Positions 1 through 7,616 of a DNA stretch of 33,194 nucleotides are shown here, piece by piece (the first letter of the stretch is position 1; each line of letters opens with the position of its first letter). The notes under the pieces are model-generated. The model saw only the letters and a list, made by a program, of their open reading frames with translations, did no database searches and was not told the origin of the DNA. This stretch comes from RGIG250 sp964540025 (lineage in GTDB: Bacteria; Bacillota; Negativicutes; Selenomonadales; Selenomonadaceae): positions 1-33,194 of the forward strand of contig CAZIKQ010000016.1 in the NCBI GenBank assembly GCA_964540025.1. The letters are read 5' to 3'. The position numbers and the translations under genes are program-made.

Positions 1-91
1 GGCGGCGAAGCCGCCTGAGGGGTGACAGGACAACCACTTGCCTTATTTATCACCCCTCCGCCCTTCGGGCACCTCCCCTAGAGGGGAGGCT
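1..91. repeat. Palindromic intergenic repeat, copy A (cut by window edge)
   Basis: This is the right-hand part of a repeat that recurs near 3039-3263, 3344-3452, 10480-10513, 10547-10662 and 33041-33166. Shared parts visible here are GAGGGGTGA (17-25), a spacer of about 23 bases, TCACCCCTC (50-58), a short variable hairpin (GCCCTTCGGGC) and the terminal palindrome CTCCCCTAGAGGGGAG. A second variable hairpin, GGCGGCGAAGCCGCC, occupies the first bases. The variable hairpins keep their pairing while the sequence differs between copies, which suggests that structure is conserved. It contains no ORF of note. Its left end lies outside the window. Confidence 0.85.
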
Positions 92-111
92 GTCAAACCG
101 ATTATATGTTA

Positions 112-162
112 CCCCTTCGGATAGACTAACTCACTTAATGCGTTCGAGTTAAATGGAAGGGG
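112..162. other. Inverted repeat in the argG leader
   Basis: CCCCTTC at 112-118 pairs with GAAGGGG at 156-162, and inside it TAACTC pairs with GAGTTA (about 127-152). If transcribed this would form a two-step hairpin upstream of argG. There is no T-box consensus and no U-run, so neither a tRNA-sensing leader nor a terminator is claimed. It directly follows repeat copy A and may be part of a longer repetitive unit. Confidence 0.4.
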
Positions 163-200
163 CATACAAGGAATGTACTTCACGGTTAAATTACCCATAA

Positions 201-214
201 TGTAAAAATTTTCA
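201..214. promoter_or_regulatory. Possible ARG box upstream of argG
   Basis: The 14-mer TGTAAAAATTTTCA resembles the ArgR/AhrC operator half-site consensus (TGAAT-AT-rich-ATTCA), matching at both ends but not throughout. It lies just upstream of the argG ribosome binding site AAGGAG (227-232), where arginine repressors commonly bind. Only one candidate box is seen and no clear -35/-10 pair stands out, so the call is tentative. Confidence 0.3.
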
Positions 215-240
215 ATATTGTTTATCAAGGAGACTGAAAA

Positions 241-1464
241 ATGGCAAAGAAAGTAACAAAGGTTGCGCTGGCATATTCCGGCGGTCTTGACACCTCCTGC
301 ATTATCCCCTGGCTCAAGGAAAACTACGACAACTGCGAGGTGATCGCCGTCTGCGCCGATATCGGCCAGGGGGACGAGCTGGACGTGGTTCACGACAAGG
401 CTCTCGCTTCCGGGGCTTCCAAGGTGTTCATCGTTGACCTGACCGAGGAGTTCCTCACCAGCTACGTATGGCCCACCCTGAAAGCCGGGGCCGTGTACGA
501 GGACAAGTACCTGCTGGGTACTTCCTTCGCCCGTCCGGTAATTGCCAGGCATCTGGTGGAAATCGCCAGGGCCGAGGGCTGCGACGCCATTGCCCACGGC
601 GCTACCGGCAAGGGCAACGATCAGGTCCGCTTCGAGCTGTCCGTAAAGGCCCTTGCCCCGGACATGAAGATCATCACCCCCTGGCGGGAATGGAAGATCC
701 GCTCCCGGGAGGAGGCCATCGAATACGCCAAGGCCCACAATATCCCCATCGCTACCGCCAACAAGACCTACTCCATGGATCGGAACATCTGGCACCTGAG
801 CCATGAAGGCTCCGACCTGGAGGATCCGGCCAACGCGCCGAAAAATGAAATGTTTCTCATCTGCAACGCTCCGGAAAACGCTCCGGATCAGGCGGAGACC
901 ATCTCCATCGACTTTGAGGCCGGGGTTCCGGTGGCGGTAAACGGCGAGAAGCTTTCCGCCAAGGCCATGGTGGAAAAGCTCAACGCCATCGGCGCAAAGC
1001 ACGGTATCGGCATCGTGGATATCTGCGAGAACCGGCTGGTGGGCATGAAGAGCCGGGGCGTCTATGAGTGCCCGGGCGGGGCTATCCTTTACTACGCCCA
1101 CCGGGAGCTGGAATACCTCTGCCTCGACCGGGCGACCCTCCATTACAAGGAGCTGGTGGCCCACCGCTTCGCTGAGCTGGTCTATGACGGAATGTGGTTC
1201 AGCCAGCTGAGAGAGGCCCTTACCGCTTTCGTCGACAACACCCAGCGCACCGTTACCGGTACCGTGACTTTGAAGCTCTACAAGGGCTCCATCATCAGCG
1301 CCGGATCAAAGAGCCCCTACAGCCTCTACGACCACGACATGGTTACCTTCGAGGAGGACGAGGTCTACAATCAGGCTGACGGCACCGGCTTTGTCAATCT
1401 CTTCGGCCTTCCGCTGAAGGTCCGCGCCCAGATGCAGGAGCGCGCGGGGCTCAGCCATGAGTGA
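241..1464 (+). CDS. argG: Argininosuccinate synthase
   Basis: ArgG joins citrulline and aspartate with ATP to give argininosuccinate, the penultimate step of arginine synthesis, in the cytoplasm. The 407-residue length is normal for the family. The N-terminal PP-loop is clear (AYSGGLDTS, residues 11-19), and the family-typical stretches GATGKGNDQVRFE and SMDRNIWHLSHEG follow. The ATG start has AAGGAG 8 bases upstream. The stop overlaps the start of argH by 8 bases, so the two are almost certainly translated from one message. Expected regulation is repression by arginine through an ArgR-type protein; a weak operator candidate lies upstream. Identification is secure. Confidence 0.97.
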   Translation: MAKKVTKVALAYSGGLDTSCIIPWLKENYDNCEVIAVCADIGQGDELDVVHDKALASGASKVFIVDLTEEFLTSYVWPTLKAGAVYEDKYLLGTSFARPVIARHLVEIARAEGCDAIAHGATGKGNDQVRFELSVKALAPDMKIITPWREWKIRSREEAIEYAKAHNIPIATANKTYSMDRNIWHLSHEGSDLEDPANAPKNEMFLICNAPENAPDQAETISIDFEAGVPVAVNGEKLSAKAMVEKLNAIGAKHGIGIVDICENRLVGMKSRGVYECPGGAILYYAHRELEYLCLDRATLHYKELVAHRFAELVYDGMWFSQLREALTAFVDNTQRTVTGTVTLKLYKGSIISAGSKSPYSLYDHDMVTFEEDEVYNQADGTGFVNLFGLPLKVRAQMQERAGLSHE

Positions 1465-2926
1465 CGCGCTTTGGGGCGGCCGTTTTACAAAGACAACTGA
1501 TGAAATGGTAAACGATTTTCAGGCGTCGATCTCTTTTGATCGGCGCCTCTATCGTGAAGATATTGCCGGGTCCATTGCCCACGCCGCCATGCTTGCTAAA
1601 ACCGGCATTATCACTGAGAAGGATCGGGACGCAATCGTCTCCGGCCTCCGGGATATCCTCGGTCAGATCGACCGGGGAGAGTTTGATTTCTCCGTGACGC
1701 TGGAGGATATTCACCTCAATATTGAAAAGCGCCTCACCGATGCCATCGGCGCGGCGGGTGGACGGCTCCACACGGCCCGGAGCCGCAATGATCAGGTGGC
1801 TCTCGATACCCATATGTACCTCCGGCGGGAAGTCGTCAACATTATGGAGCTTGTCCGGAACCTCCAGCAGGCTCTGCTGGAAGCCGCCGACAAATATAAA
1901 GAGGTAATCATGCCCGGCTATACTCATCTCCAGCGGGCTCAGCCGGTGCTGTTCGGCCATCACCTCATGGCCTACTTCTCCATGCTCAGCCGGGATTTTG
2001 AGCGGCTGGAGGGAGCCTACCGCCGGGCGGACATCATGCCGCTGGGGGCTGGGGCTCTCGCCGGGACAACCTTCCCCATCGACCGGGAATACGTGGCCAA
2101 TGCCCTGAATTTTGACCGGATCTACGCAAACAGCATGGACGCCGTAAGCGACCGGGACTATGCGCTGGAATTTCTGAGCGCCGCCGCCATCGTCATGGTC
2201 CACCTTTCCCGGCTTTCGGAGGAGATCTGCCTGTGGATCACCAGGGAATTTTCCTTCATCGAGCTGGATGACGCCCACTGCACCGGTTCCTCCATCATGC
2301 CCCAAAAGAAGAACCCGGACGTGTCGGAGCTGGTCCGGGGGAAAACCGGCCGGGTCGCCGGCCACCTGATGGCCCTGCTCACGGTTGTGAAGGGACTGCC
2401 CCTGGCCTACAACAAGGATTTGCAGGAGGATAAGGAGGGGCTCTTCGATACAATCGACACCCTGAAATTCTCCCTGACGGTTTACGCCGCCCTCATCCGG
2501 GGCATGAAGGTTCGGGAGGATGTGATGAAGCGAGCGGTTACCGAGGACTTCTCCAACGCTACCGACCTGGCGGACTATCTGGCCAGGAAGGGACTTCCCT
2601 TCCGCCAGGCCCACGCCGTGGCCGGAGCTGCCGTAGCCAGAGCCATTGAACGGGGCGTTTACCTGGCGGACTTCACCCTGGCGGAGCTGAAGGAGCTGTC
2701 TCCCCTCTTTGAAGAGGATATTTACGAGGCCATCAGCCCGGAAACCTGCGTCCGCCTGAGGAACTCTCTGGGGGGCACCGGCTACGATTCCGTAAAGCGG
2801 CAGCTGGCCGACGGGGTAAAGCTCCTTTCGGAGGAGGCCGCCGCCATCAGCCGCCTCAGCCAGCGGCAGATCGACCCGGCCTCCCTCGACTTGAACGAGC
2901 CGCCGAAGCTGGGCCGGACGGAATGA
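1457..2926 (+). CDS. argH: Argininosuccinate lyase
   Basis: ArgH cleaves argininosuccinate to arginine and fumarate, finishing the pathway begun by argG. The fumarase/aspartase-superfamily signature GSSIMPQKKNP starts at residue 277, with the flexible catalytic serine loop in it. Other conserved segments are ARSRNDQVA and PGYTHLQRAQP. At 489 residues it is slightly longer than the usual 455-465, the extra being a C-terminal tail. The start lies inside the end of argG (8-base overlap) and no strong ribosome site is adjacent, so translation is probably coupled to argG. Nothing looks damaged. Confidence 0.97.
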   Translation: MSDALWGGRFTKTTDEMVNDFQASISFDRRLYREDIAGSIAHAAMLAKTGIITEKDRDAIVSGLRDILGQIDRGEFDFSVTLEDIHLNIEKRLTDAIGAAGGRLHTARSRNDQVALDTHMYLRREVVNIMELVRNLQQALLEAADKYKEVIMPGYTHLQRAQPVLFGHHLMAYFSMLSRDFERLEGAYRRADIMPLGAGALAGTTFPIDREYVANALNFDRIYANSMDAVSDRDYALEFLSAAAIVMVHLSRLSEEICLWITREFSFIELDDAHCTGSSIMPQKKNPDVSELVRGKTGRVAGHLMALLTVVKGLPLAYNKDLQEDKEGLFDTIDTLKFSLTVYAALIRGMKVREDVMKRAVTEDFSNATDLADYLARKGLPFRQAHAVAGAAVARAIERGVYLADFTLAELKELSPLFEEDIYEAISPETCVRLRNSLGGTGYDSVKRQLADGVKLLSEEAAAISRLSQRQIDPASLDLNEPPKLGRTE

Positions 2927-2969
2927 CTTCTCCTTTGAGGAAATTGTCCGTGTTTTCTTAAACAACAAC

Positions 2970-3012
2970 GGGAGCCCTGGGAAATGCGACCCATTTTTCA
3001 CGGCTCCTGTTT
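2970..3012 (+). terminator. Weak terminator candidate after argH
   Basis: GGGAGCC at 2970-2976 pairs with GGCTCC near 3002-3007, with further imperfect pairing (GGAAATG against CATTTTTC) inside. The downstream tract TGTTTGT is only moderately U-rich. It lies 44 bases after the argH stop, so it could end the argGH transcript, but the hairpin is imperfect. Confidence 0.35.
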
Positions 3013-3038
3013 GTATGGTGCCTCTAATCGGTCTCATA

Positions 3039-3263
3039 GGCTCCCCTGTAGGTTGGCATGAGCACTTAATAAGTGGAGCGCATTTAGGGCGAGCCATGCA
3101 AACTACTTAGTGAAGCCGAATGTAATGAAGGCTGAACTTAGTAGTTTGCAGGAGCTGTCGCCGCCAGGCGACTGAGGGGTGACATAAGTAAACCTCTCGG
3201 CTGATCTTCACCCCTCCGGTCTTCGGCCTGCGGCCTTCGACCACCTCCCCTACAGGGGAGGCT
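3039..3263. repeat. Palindromic intergenic repeat, copy B (interrupted)
   Basis: This is a full repeat unit with the conserved order terminal palindrome, variable hairpin, GAGGGGTGA, spacer, TCACCCCTC, variable hairpin, terminal palindrome. The left terminal palindrome is split: GGCTCCCCTGTAGG ends at 3052 and GGAGCTGTCG resumes at 3151. Removing 3053-3150 restores CTCCCCTGTAGGGGAG exactly. The part from 3153 to about 3325, including flank outside the unit, is almost the reverse complement of 32978-33150. Intergenic between argH and the EamA gene. Confidence 0.85.
3053..3150. mobile_element. 98-bp palindromic insert inside repeat copy B
   Basis: This stretch interrupts an otherwise intact repeat palindrome and its precise removal rebuilds the repeat. 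It has its own symmetry: CACTTAATAAGTG near 3063-3075, and a long imperfect stem in which GCAAACTACTTAGT (from 3098) pairs with ACTTAGTAGTTTGC (to 3149). It encodes no protein. No target-site duplication is evident. It looks like a small non-autonomous palindromic element (REP- or MITE-like). The mechanism is unknown, and a deletion-prone ancestral arrangement cannot be excluded. Confidence 0.5.
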
Positions 3264-3327
3264 TTGAGTTGCATCAGTTACTCCACGGGGAGCCTTTGGG
3301 CTGAGTGAAAGGGTATACATAGAGCTG

Positions 3328-3452
3328 TTTGTCGACAAGCTGAGCCTCCCCTGTAGGGGAGGTGGCGCCGAAGGTGCCGGAGGGGTGACATAAAATCATT
3401 TCGTTTATTTAGCCCCCGACCGCCTTTGGTCAGTCCTACTATTTCCCACAGA
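3328..3452. repeat. Palindromic intergenic repeat, copy C (decayed right half) with TTGTCGACAA border
   Basis: The segment starts with TTTGTCGACAAG (3328-3339), then the terminal palindrome CTCCCCTGTAGGGGAG, a variable hairpin (GGCGCCGAAGGTGCC) and GAGGGGTGAC. The second half (about 3399-3452) is degraded: CCCCCGACC, GGTCAGTC and a broken terminal palindrome are only just recognisable. It abuts the start region of the EamA gene. No convincing promoter is visible within it. Confidence 0.7.
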
Positions 3453-3468
3453 AAAGGTTGATTTAATC

Positions 3469-4383
3469 GTGAGTCAGAAAACAAAATGTCATATATTGTT
3501 GCTGATTACGGCCATTGCCTGGGGGTCCGGCTTTCTGGCCCAGAAGGAGGGATCGGAGGTTGAGCCCTTTACCTTCAACGGAGCCAGATTCCTGCTGGCG
3601 GGGCTGTTTCTCATGGCGGCGTTTCCCCTGCTGGATCGGGTCCGGGGGATGACGAAGGATGGAGTAAGCGGCCCTGGCCAAGGAGGCCGCTTCATCTTTA
3701 CAAGGGCGGAGCTGGCGGCGGGGCTGATTTGCGGTCTGCTACTGTCCGCCGGGGTAAATCTTCAGCAGATGGGAATTTACTTTCATACTGACGCGGGAAA
3801 AGCGGGCTTTATCACTGCCCTTTATATAATTTTTGTTCCCCTGCTGGGGCTGTTGTCCGGCCGGAGGATCAGCCTGACTGTCTGGGGCTGTGTCTGGTTG
3901 GGGGTGTACGGCTTTTATCTTCTGACCATGGCCGGTAAGGGCAGTCTTACCCTGGAGCAGGGGGATTTTTTTGTTTTGCTCTGCTCCCTGGTCTTTGCCG
4001 TTCATATTAAAATGCTGGAAAAATATGCCCCGGGCTTGGACGGGGTGAGATTGGCAGCAGTGCAGTTCCTCGTAACGGGACTGTCCAGCCTCCTGCTGAT
4101 GGGATTTTTTGAGGAGCCGGTCTGGGAGGCAGTCTACGGCTGCCGCCAGGCGATACTGTTCGGGGCTTTGGTGTCCACGGACATCGGCTATACCTTGCAG
4201 GTCGTTGGCCAGCAGCACGCCGATCCGGTTGTGGCCTCGCTCCTTATGAGCCTGGAAGCGGTATTTGCCGCGGTTTTCGGCTGTATTTTTCTGGGGGAGG
4301 CGCTGACCATGACAGAGGCGCTGGGCTGTGCGGTAATATTCACGGCCGTGGTCATCCCCCAGGTCCTGGACAGCCGCCGGTAG
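3469..4383 (+). CDS. EamA/DMT-family membrane transporter
   Basis: This 304-residue protein has about ten hydrophobic segments arranged as two EamA repeats, the hallmark of drug/metabolite transporter exporters (RhaT/YdcZ/PecM type). The opening ITAIAWGSGFLAQKEG and the second-repeat pattern DIGYTLQVVGQQHADPVVASLL are typical. A charged loop with the sequence MTKDGVSGPGQG interrupts the region after helix 2. Substrate cannot be told from sequence; amino acids, metabolites or nucleotides are all possible. The GTG start at 3469 has AAGG about 11 bases upstream. It stands alone between a repeat cluster and galE, with no obvious partner gene. Confidence 0.85.
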   Translation: MSQKTKCHILLLITAIAWGSGFLAQKEGSEVEPFTFNGARFLLAGLFLMAAFPLLDRVRGMTKDGVSGPGQGGRFIFTRAELAAGLICGLLLSAGVNLQQMGIYFHTDAGKAGFITALYIIFVPLLGLLSGRRISLTVWGCVWLGVYGFYLLTMAGKGSLTLEQGDFFVLLCSLVFAVHIKMLEKYAPGLDGVRLAAVQFLVTGLSSLLLMGFFEEPVWEAVYGCRQAILFGALVSTDIGYTLQVVGQQHADPVVASLLMSLEAVFAAVFGCIFLGEALTMTEALGCAVIFTAVVIPQVLDSRR

Positions 4384-4462
4384 TTTTTATTGTAAATTGC
4401 GGAAGAAAATGTTAGGATTGCGGTCAAAGGGCGATTTATTTGTCTGAAGGGTTGTGTTTTTG

Positions 4463-5452
4463 ATGAAATTGCTGATTTGCGGCGGCGCAGGTTATATTGG
4501 CTCCCATATGGTGAAGCGGCTGCTGGAAAAAAATATTGAGCCGGTAGTGGCTGACAACCTGGCCACCGGCCACCGGCAGGCTGTCCCGGAAAACGTTTCC
4601 CTGTATCAGGGAGATATAAGGGACGGGGCTTTTCTCGATAATATTTTTCGGGAAAACAAAATCGACGGCGTCGTTCACTTTGCCGCTGATTCGCTGGTGG
4701 GGGAAAGCATGAAGGCTCCCCTGAAATATTTTGGCAACAACGTGGGCGGGATGATGTCCCTGCTGGAGGCGATGGTCAGAGCCGATGTGGACAAGCTGAT
4801 TTTTTCCTCAACGGCGGCTGTCTACGGTGAGCCGGAGAGTATTCCCATCGAGGAGGAGGACCGGAAAAATCCCGTCAATCCCTACGGCGAGTCAAAGCTG
4901 ATGATGGAACGGATGATGAGGTGGGTTTGCCTTGCCCATGGCCTCCGCTACGTTGCCCTGCGGTATTTCAATGCGGCAGGAGCGGCAGAGGACGGAACAA
5001 TCGGGGAGGATCATCCGGTGGAGACTCATCTGATTCCGTTGATTTTGCAGACGGCATTGGGACAGCGGGACCATATCACGATATTTGGCGACGATTACCC
5101 CACTCAGGACGGTACCTGTATCAGGGATTATATCCACGTTACCGATTTGGCTGACGCTCACTTGCTGGCAATGAAATATTTGGTTGATGGCCGGGGGCCG
5201 GCGGCTTTTAACCTGGGAAATGGCGCCGGTTTCTCCGTTCGGGAAATGATCGAGGCAGCGGAGCGGGTTACCGGAAAGCCTCTGAGAGTAGAGATGGGCC
5301 AGCGGCGGCTGGGTGATCCGGCCCAGCTGGTGGCCAGCGGTAAGAATGCCCGGCGGGTGCTTGGCTGGCAGCCGGAGTACACCTCGGTTGAGGCAATTAT
5401 CGCTACTGCCTGGCGGTGGCACAGCGCCCATCCTGACGGCTTTGAGAAGTGA
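4463..5452 (+). CDS. galE: UDP-glucose 4-epimerase
   Basis: GalE interconverts UDP-glucose and UDP-galactose with bound NAD, feeding galactose use and surface polysaccharide synthesis. It is an extended short-chain dehydrogenase: the Rossmann motif GGAGYIG is at residues 7-13, FSSTAAVYG holds the catalytic serine/threonine region, and YGESK gives Tyr141 and Lys145. The 329-residue length is normal. I chose ATG 4463 because GalE proteins normally begin MKxLxxGG; GTG 4454 in the same frame is closer to the AAGG at 4447-4450 and would add three residues. No other sugar genes are adjacent, so the setting says little about its pathway. Confidence 0.93.
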   Translation: MKLLICGGAGYIGSHMVKRLLEKNIEPVVADNLATGHRQAVPENVSLYQGDIRDGAFLDNIFRENKIDGVVHFAADSLVGESMKAPLKYFGNNVGGMMSLLEAMVRADVDKLIFSSTAAVYGEPESIPIEEEDRKNPVNPYGESKLMMERMMRWVCLAHGLRYVALRYFNAAGAAEDGTIGEDHPVETHLIPLILQTALGQRDHITIFGDDYPTQDGTCIRDYIHVTDLADAHLLAMKYLVDGRGPAAFNLGNGAGFSVREMIEAAERVTGKPLRVEMGQRRLGDPAQLVASGKNARRVLGWQPEYTSVEAIIATAWRWHSAHPDGFEK

Positions 5453-5527
5453 GCCAGCAAAATCATGGATGGCATGAAGGAAGACCGAACCGAAAGAAAG
5501 CACTCTCTGATTGTTTAAGGTACCGCA

Positions 5528-5665
5528 ATGAGCGACAGCAAAACCATCTTTCATAGCCGCTATTTGGCGCTGGCAATTATGGCAGCGCCTTTTTGGTGTC
5601 TGTACAGCCGGGAAACAGCGACGGCAGGAGAAACGGGCGGAAAATTTTTGGGGACGCTTAAATGA
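5528..5665 (+). CDS. Possible small hydrophobic protein (45 aa)
   Basis: An ATG with AAGG 7 bases upstream opens a 45-codon frame. The product has a polar start (MSDSKTIFHSRY), a hydrophobic stretch LALAIMAAPFWCLY and a hydrophilic tail, so it could be a single-span membrane peptide or a decayed secreted protein. Its stop overlaps another ATG (5662) that opens a 10-codon frame beginning MKRVEFF, oddly similar to MKRIEKFF at the start of the next gene. I do not recognise it. Position ahead of pilus-like genes allows it to be a relic of a lost pseudopilin, but nothing proves this. It may be non-coding. Confidence 0.3.
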   Translation: MSDSKTIFHSRYLALAIMAAPFWCLYSRETATAGETGGKFLGTLK

Positions 5666-5695
5666 AGCGGGTAGAATTTTTTGGGAACCACTGAT

Positions 5696-6907
5696 ATGAA
5701 ACGGATAGAAAAATTTTTCAAGCCCTGGCTGAAAAACCTGTCGGCCATATTCCGGCGGGACTTTTCCGCTGTCTGCGGTCTGTATGAGGAGGGGGAAGTC
5801 TGCTCTTTCGTCCTGTTGACTGAGGAGGGGGAGCGGGTCTCGGGAACATTCAGGCGGGAAGACGCCCGATCGAGCTTTGCCGTATTGCTTCAGGAAAAAG
5901 GACTTAAACCGGGAACGGTAGCCGGAGCGGTGATTCTGCCGGAGATAACTCTGCTGGACTCCTTTGAGCAGCAGCTGGGCAATCTAAGGGAAAAGGAACT
6001 GAGGAAAGCGGTAATCTGGAGTCTCAGGTCAAGGGGAACCGTTATGGAGCGGCCGGTCTGGCCGGCGGCTTCTCCGGTAAGCCGGGAGGACGCGCCCGGG
6101 GGAACGTACCGCATTGCGGCAGTCTCCCAGACGGAGGGGGAGAAAGGGGCGGCGCTGCTCCGTTCCCTTTGTCTTGAACCACTGGCGGTCTATATAATGG
6201 AGAGAAGGAAATTGCCGGAATACAGGATCGGGGTTCCAGACCTTCAGGAGAAGGGGGAAGAAAAGGAGCCGGAACCGGCCGAGGCGGCGGCTCGTTTTTT
6301 GTGGTTCGCCCTGGGGAACAGCATATCAGAGGGAACTGATAAAGCAACGGCAGAGGAAAGATCGGAAATGAATTTTCTCCCGCTGGAGCAGAGACCTGAG
6401 CTGTATCGCTGGAATCGGGTGATTGGCCTGATGCTGATGGTTTGGTTGGCGCTGCTGACGATTTTTTTCCTGAAGGGACAGCAGGAGACCGGGCTGGCGG
6501 CAACGCTGCAAAAAGAAGAAACGCTGCTTCACCGTCAGGCGGCGGCCGGAGAAGAAATCCGGCGGCTGATTGAGAGAGAAAGATCGGTAACCGCCTTGGA
6601 GGCGGAGGCAGTCCGGCTGTCATCAGAGCGTCAGCCGGTGTCGCCTACCCTGGAGGCGCTGGGGGCTTTTACCCCGGCCGGTATCCGGCTTACGGAGCTG
6701 AAGGGGAACCCGGAGGGCGTTGTGGAGATAAAGGGGCGGACGAAGAGCCGGAAACTGGTGGACAGGTTTATCGAAACCTGCCGTCAGGAGATGGAACCCG
6801 GCGTCCTGCGGCTGAAAAATATTTCCGGGGAGGAGACCGCGCCTGCGGGCCGGGTCGGCGAGAGGGAGTTTATAATTATCCTGGGGGGGGAGAAACGGAA
6901 GCAATGA
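5696..6907 (+). CDS. GspL-like / PilM-PilN fusion-like assembly protein
   Basis: This 403-residue protein is probably an inner-membrane platform component of a type IV pilus or type II secretion machine. Residues 1-220 are soluble and resemble a divergent PilM/GspL cytoplasmic domain (VILPEITLLDSFEQQL, then KELRKAVIWSLRS). Residue 225 starts MNFLPLEQRPELYRWNR, the PilN-type amphipathic lead-in, followed by one membrane span (about 242-262), a coiled coil rich in Glu/Arg, and a C-terminal segment FTPAGIRLTELKGNPEG of PilN/GspL type. It overlaps the PilO-like gene by ATGA. The start is uncertain: ATG 5696 lacks a strong ribosome site and TTG 5681 is an alternative. No ATPase, PilC, secretin or pilin is nearby. 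Confidence 0.65.
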   Translation: MKRIEKFFKPWLKNLSAIFRRDFSAVCGLYEEGEVCSFVLLTEEGERVSGTFRREDARSSFAVLLQEKGLKPGTVAGAVILPEITLLDSFEQQLGNLREKELRKAVIWSLRSRGTVMERPVWPAASPVSREDAPGGTYRIAAVSQTEGEKGAALLRSLCLEPLAVYIMERRKLPEYRIGVPDLQEKGEEKEPEPAEAAARFLWFALGNSISEGTDKATAEERSEMNFLPLEQRPELYRWNRVIGLMLMVWLALLTIFFLKGQQETGLAATLQKEETLLHRQAAAGEEIRRLIERERSVTALEAEAVRLSSERQPVSPTLEALGAFTPAGIRLTELKGNPEGVVEIKGRTKSRKLVDRFIETCRQEMEPGVLRLKNISGEETAPAGRVGEREFIIILGGEKRKQ

Positions 6908-7491
6908 ACCGGCCGGTAATAAAAAGGGCAAGCCAGCGACTGCTCCTGTGGGGGCTGGCGGTGATGGCGATCAGCGGCGGTTCCTTCCTGTTTCTGGTAT
7001 GGCAGCCCCGGCAGGCGGCGCTGTCGGCAGTGGCTCTCCGGCAGGGAGAGATGCGAAGGATTCGGCTGGAGCTGGAGGGCTATCAACGCAGTCATCCTGA
7101 TTTGAAAGGCTTCGAGCGGGTATTGGAAGCCAGAGGAGAAAGAGCGGAGAGACTTTTTCCCAAAGGAGATGGCGGGAGCGAGGATTTTTTCCGCAGGGAG
7201 CTGCCGGAGCTGGCGGAAGCGATGGGCCTTTCGGTGGAGCGGATCGCGGCGGAGGATGAAACGGTCAAAGCGCCGCCAGCCGTACCGAATACGGGGGAAA
7301 TATTAACGCCGGTGACCTGCGGTCTGACTCTGCGGGGAGAGTACGGCGCTCTGACGGATTTTCTCATCCGGCTGGAGCAGGGAGAGCCCTTTGCGGCGGT
7401 GAAGGGCTGGCAGCTGAAGCCCGGCGGCAGTCCCAACCGTAAAGGAGAACTGACGTTGGACATGGCGGTGGAGATATATGAAAGACGATAG
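6904..7491 (+). CDS. PilO/GspM-like protein
   Basis: The 195-residue product has one N-terminal membrane span (about residues 13-34), a coiled-coil region, and a ferredoxin-like C-terminal domain with the PilO-type pattern TCGLTLRGEYGALTDFLIRLEQ. PilO pairs with PilN across the inner membrane and links the cytoplasmic ring to the rest of the pilus or secretion apparatus. The start ATG overlaps the upstream stop (ATGA), implying coupled expression and a 1:1 complex. The order PilM/N-PilO matches the usual pil/gsp order, but the rest of the set is absent here. Assignment rests on architecture and weak family patterns. Confidence 0.6.
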   Translation: MNRPVIKRASQRLLLWGLAVMAISGGSFLFLVWQPRQAALSAVALRQGEMRRIRLELEGYQRSHPDLKGFERVLEARGERAERLFPKGDGGSEDFFRRELPELAEAMGLSVERIAAEDETVKAPPAVPNTGEILTPVTCGLTLRGEYGALTDFLIRLEQGEPFAAVKGWQLKPGGSPNRKGELTLDMAVEIYERR

Positions 7492-7538
7492 CCTTCCGCC
7501 AATGACCGGTATAGTATAGGTATTATGTAGAAAGTGCC

Positions 7539-7568
7539 TTGCATTTTCTCGAACCGCTGCATTATAAT
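7539..7568 (+). promoter_or_regulatory. Promoter for aroC-aroK-aroB
   Basis: TTGCAT (7539-7544) and TATAAT (7563-7568) are separated by 18 bases, a good sigma-70 type match upstream of aroC. Between the -10 and the gene lies a perfect palindrome ATAAGC-6-GCTTAT (7574-7591), placed where a repressor could bind or a small hairpin could form in the leader. Confidence 0.55.
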
Positions 7569-7616
7569 TCACCATAAGCGTATGAGCTTATTTTACCGAA
7601 ATAAGAGGTGCTGGAT

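Noticed and set aside
105..240. T-box or other named riboswitch before argG
   Set aside because: No T-box sequence (AGGGTGGNACCGCG) or specifier arrangement is visible and there is no terminator hairpin with a U-run.
1451..3097. Open frame of 548 codons on the minus strand opposite argH
   Set aside because: It is antisense to a secure gene, runs into terminator and repeat sequence, has low-complexity composition and shows no recognisable family; a by-product of GC-rich codon use.
5465..5518. 17-codon frame after galE (MDGMKEDR start)
   Set aside because: Too short, with no clear ribosome site and no hydrophobic or leader-peptide character.
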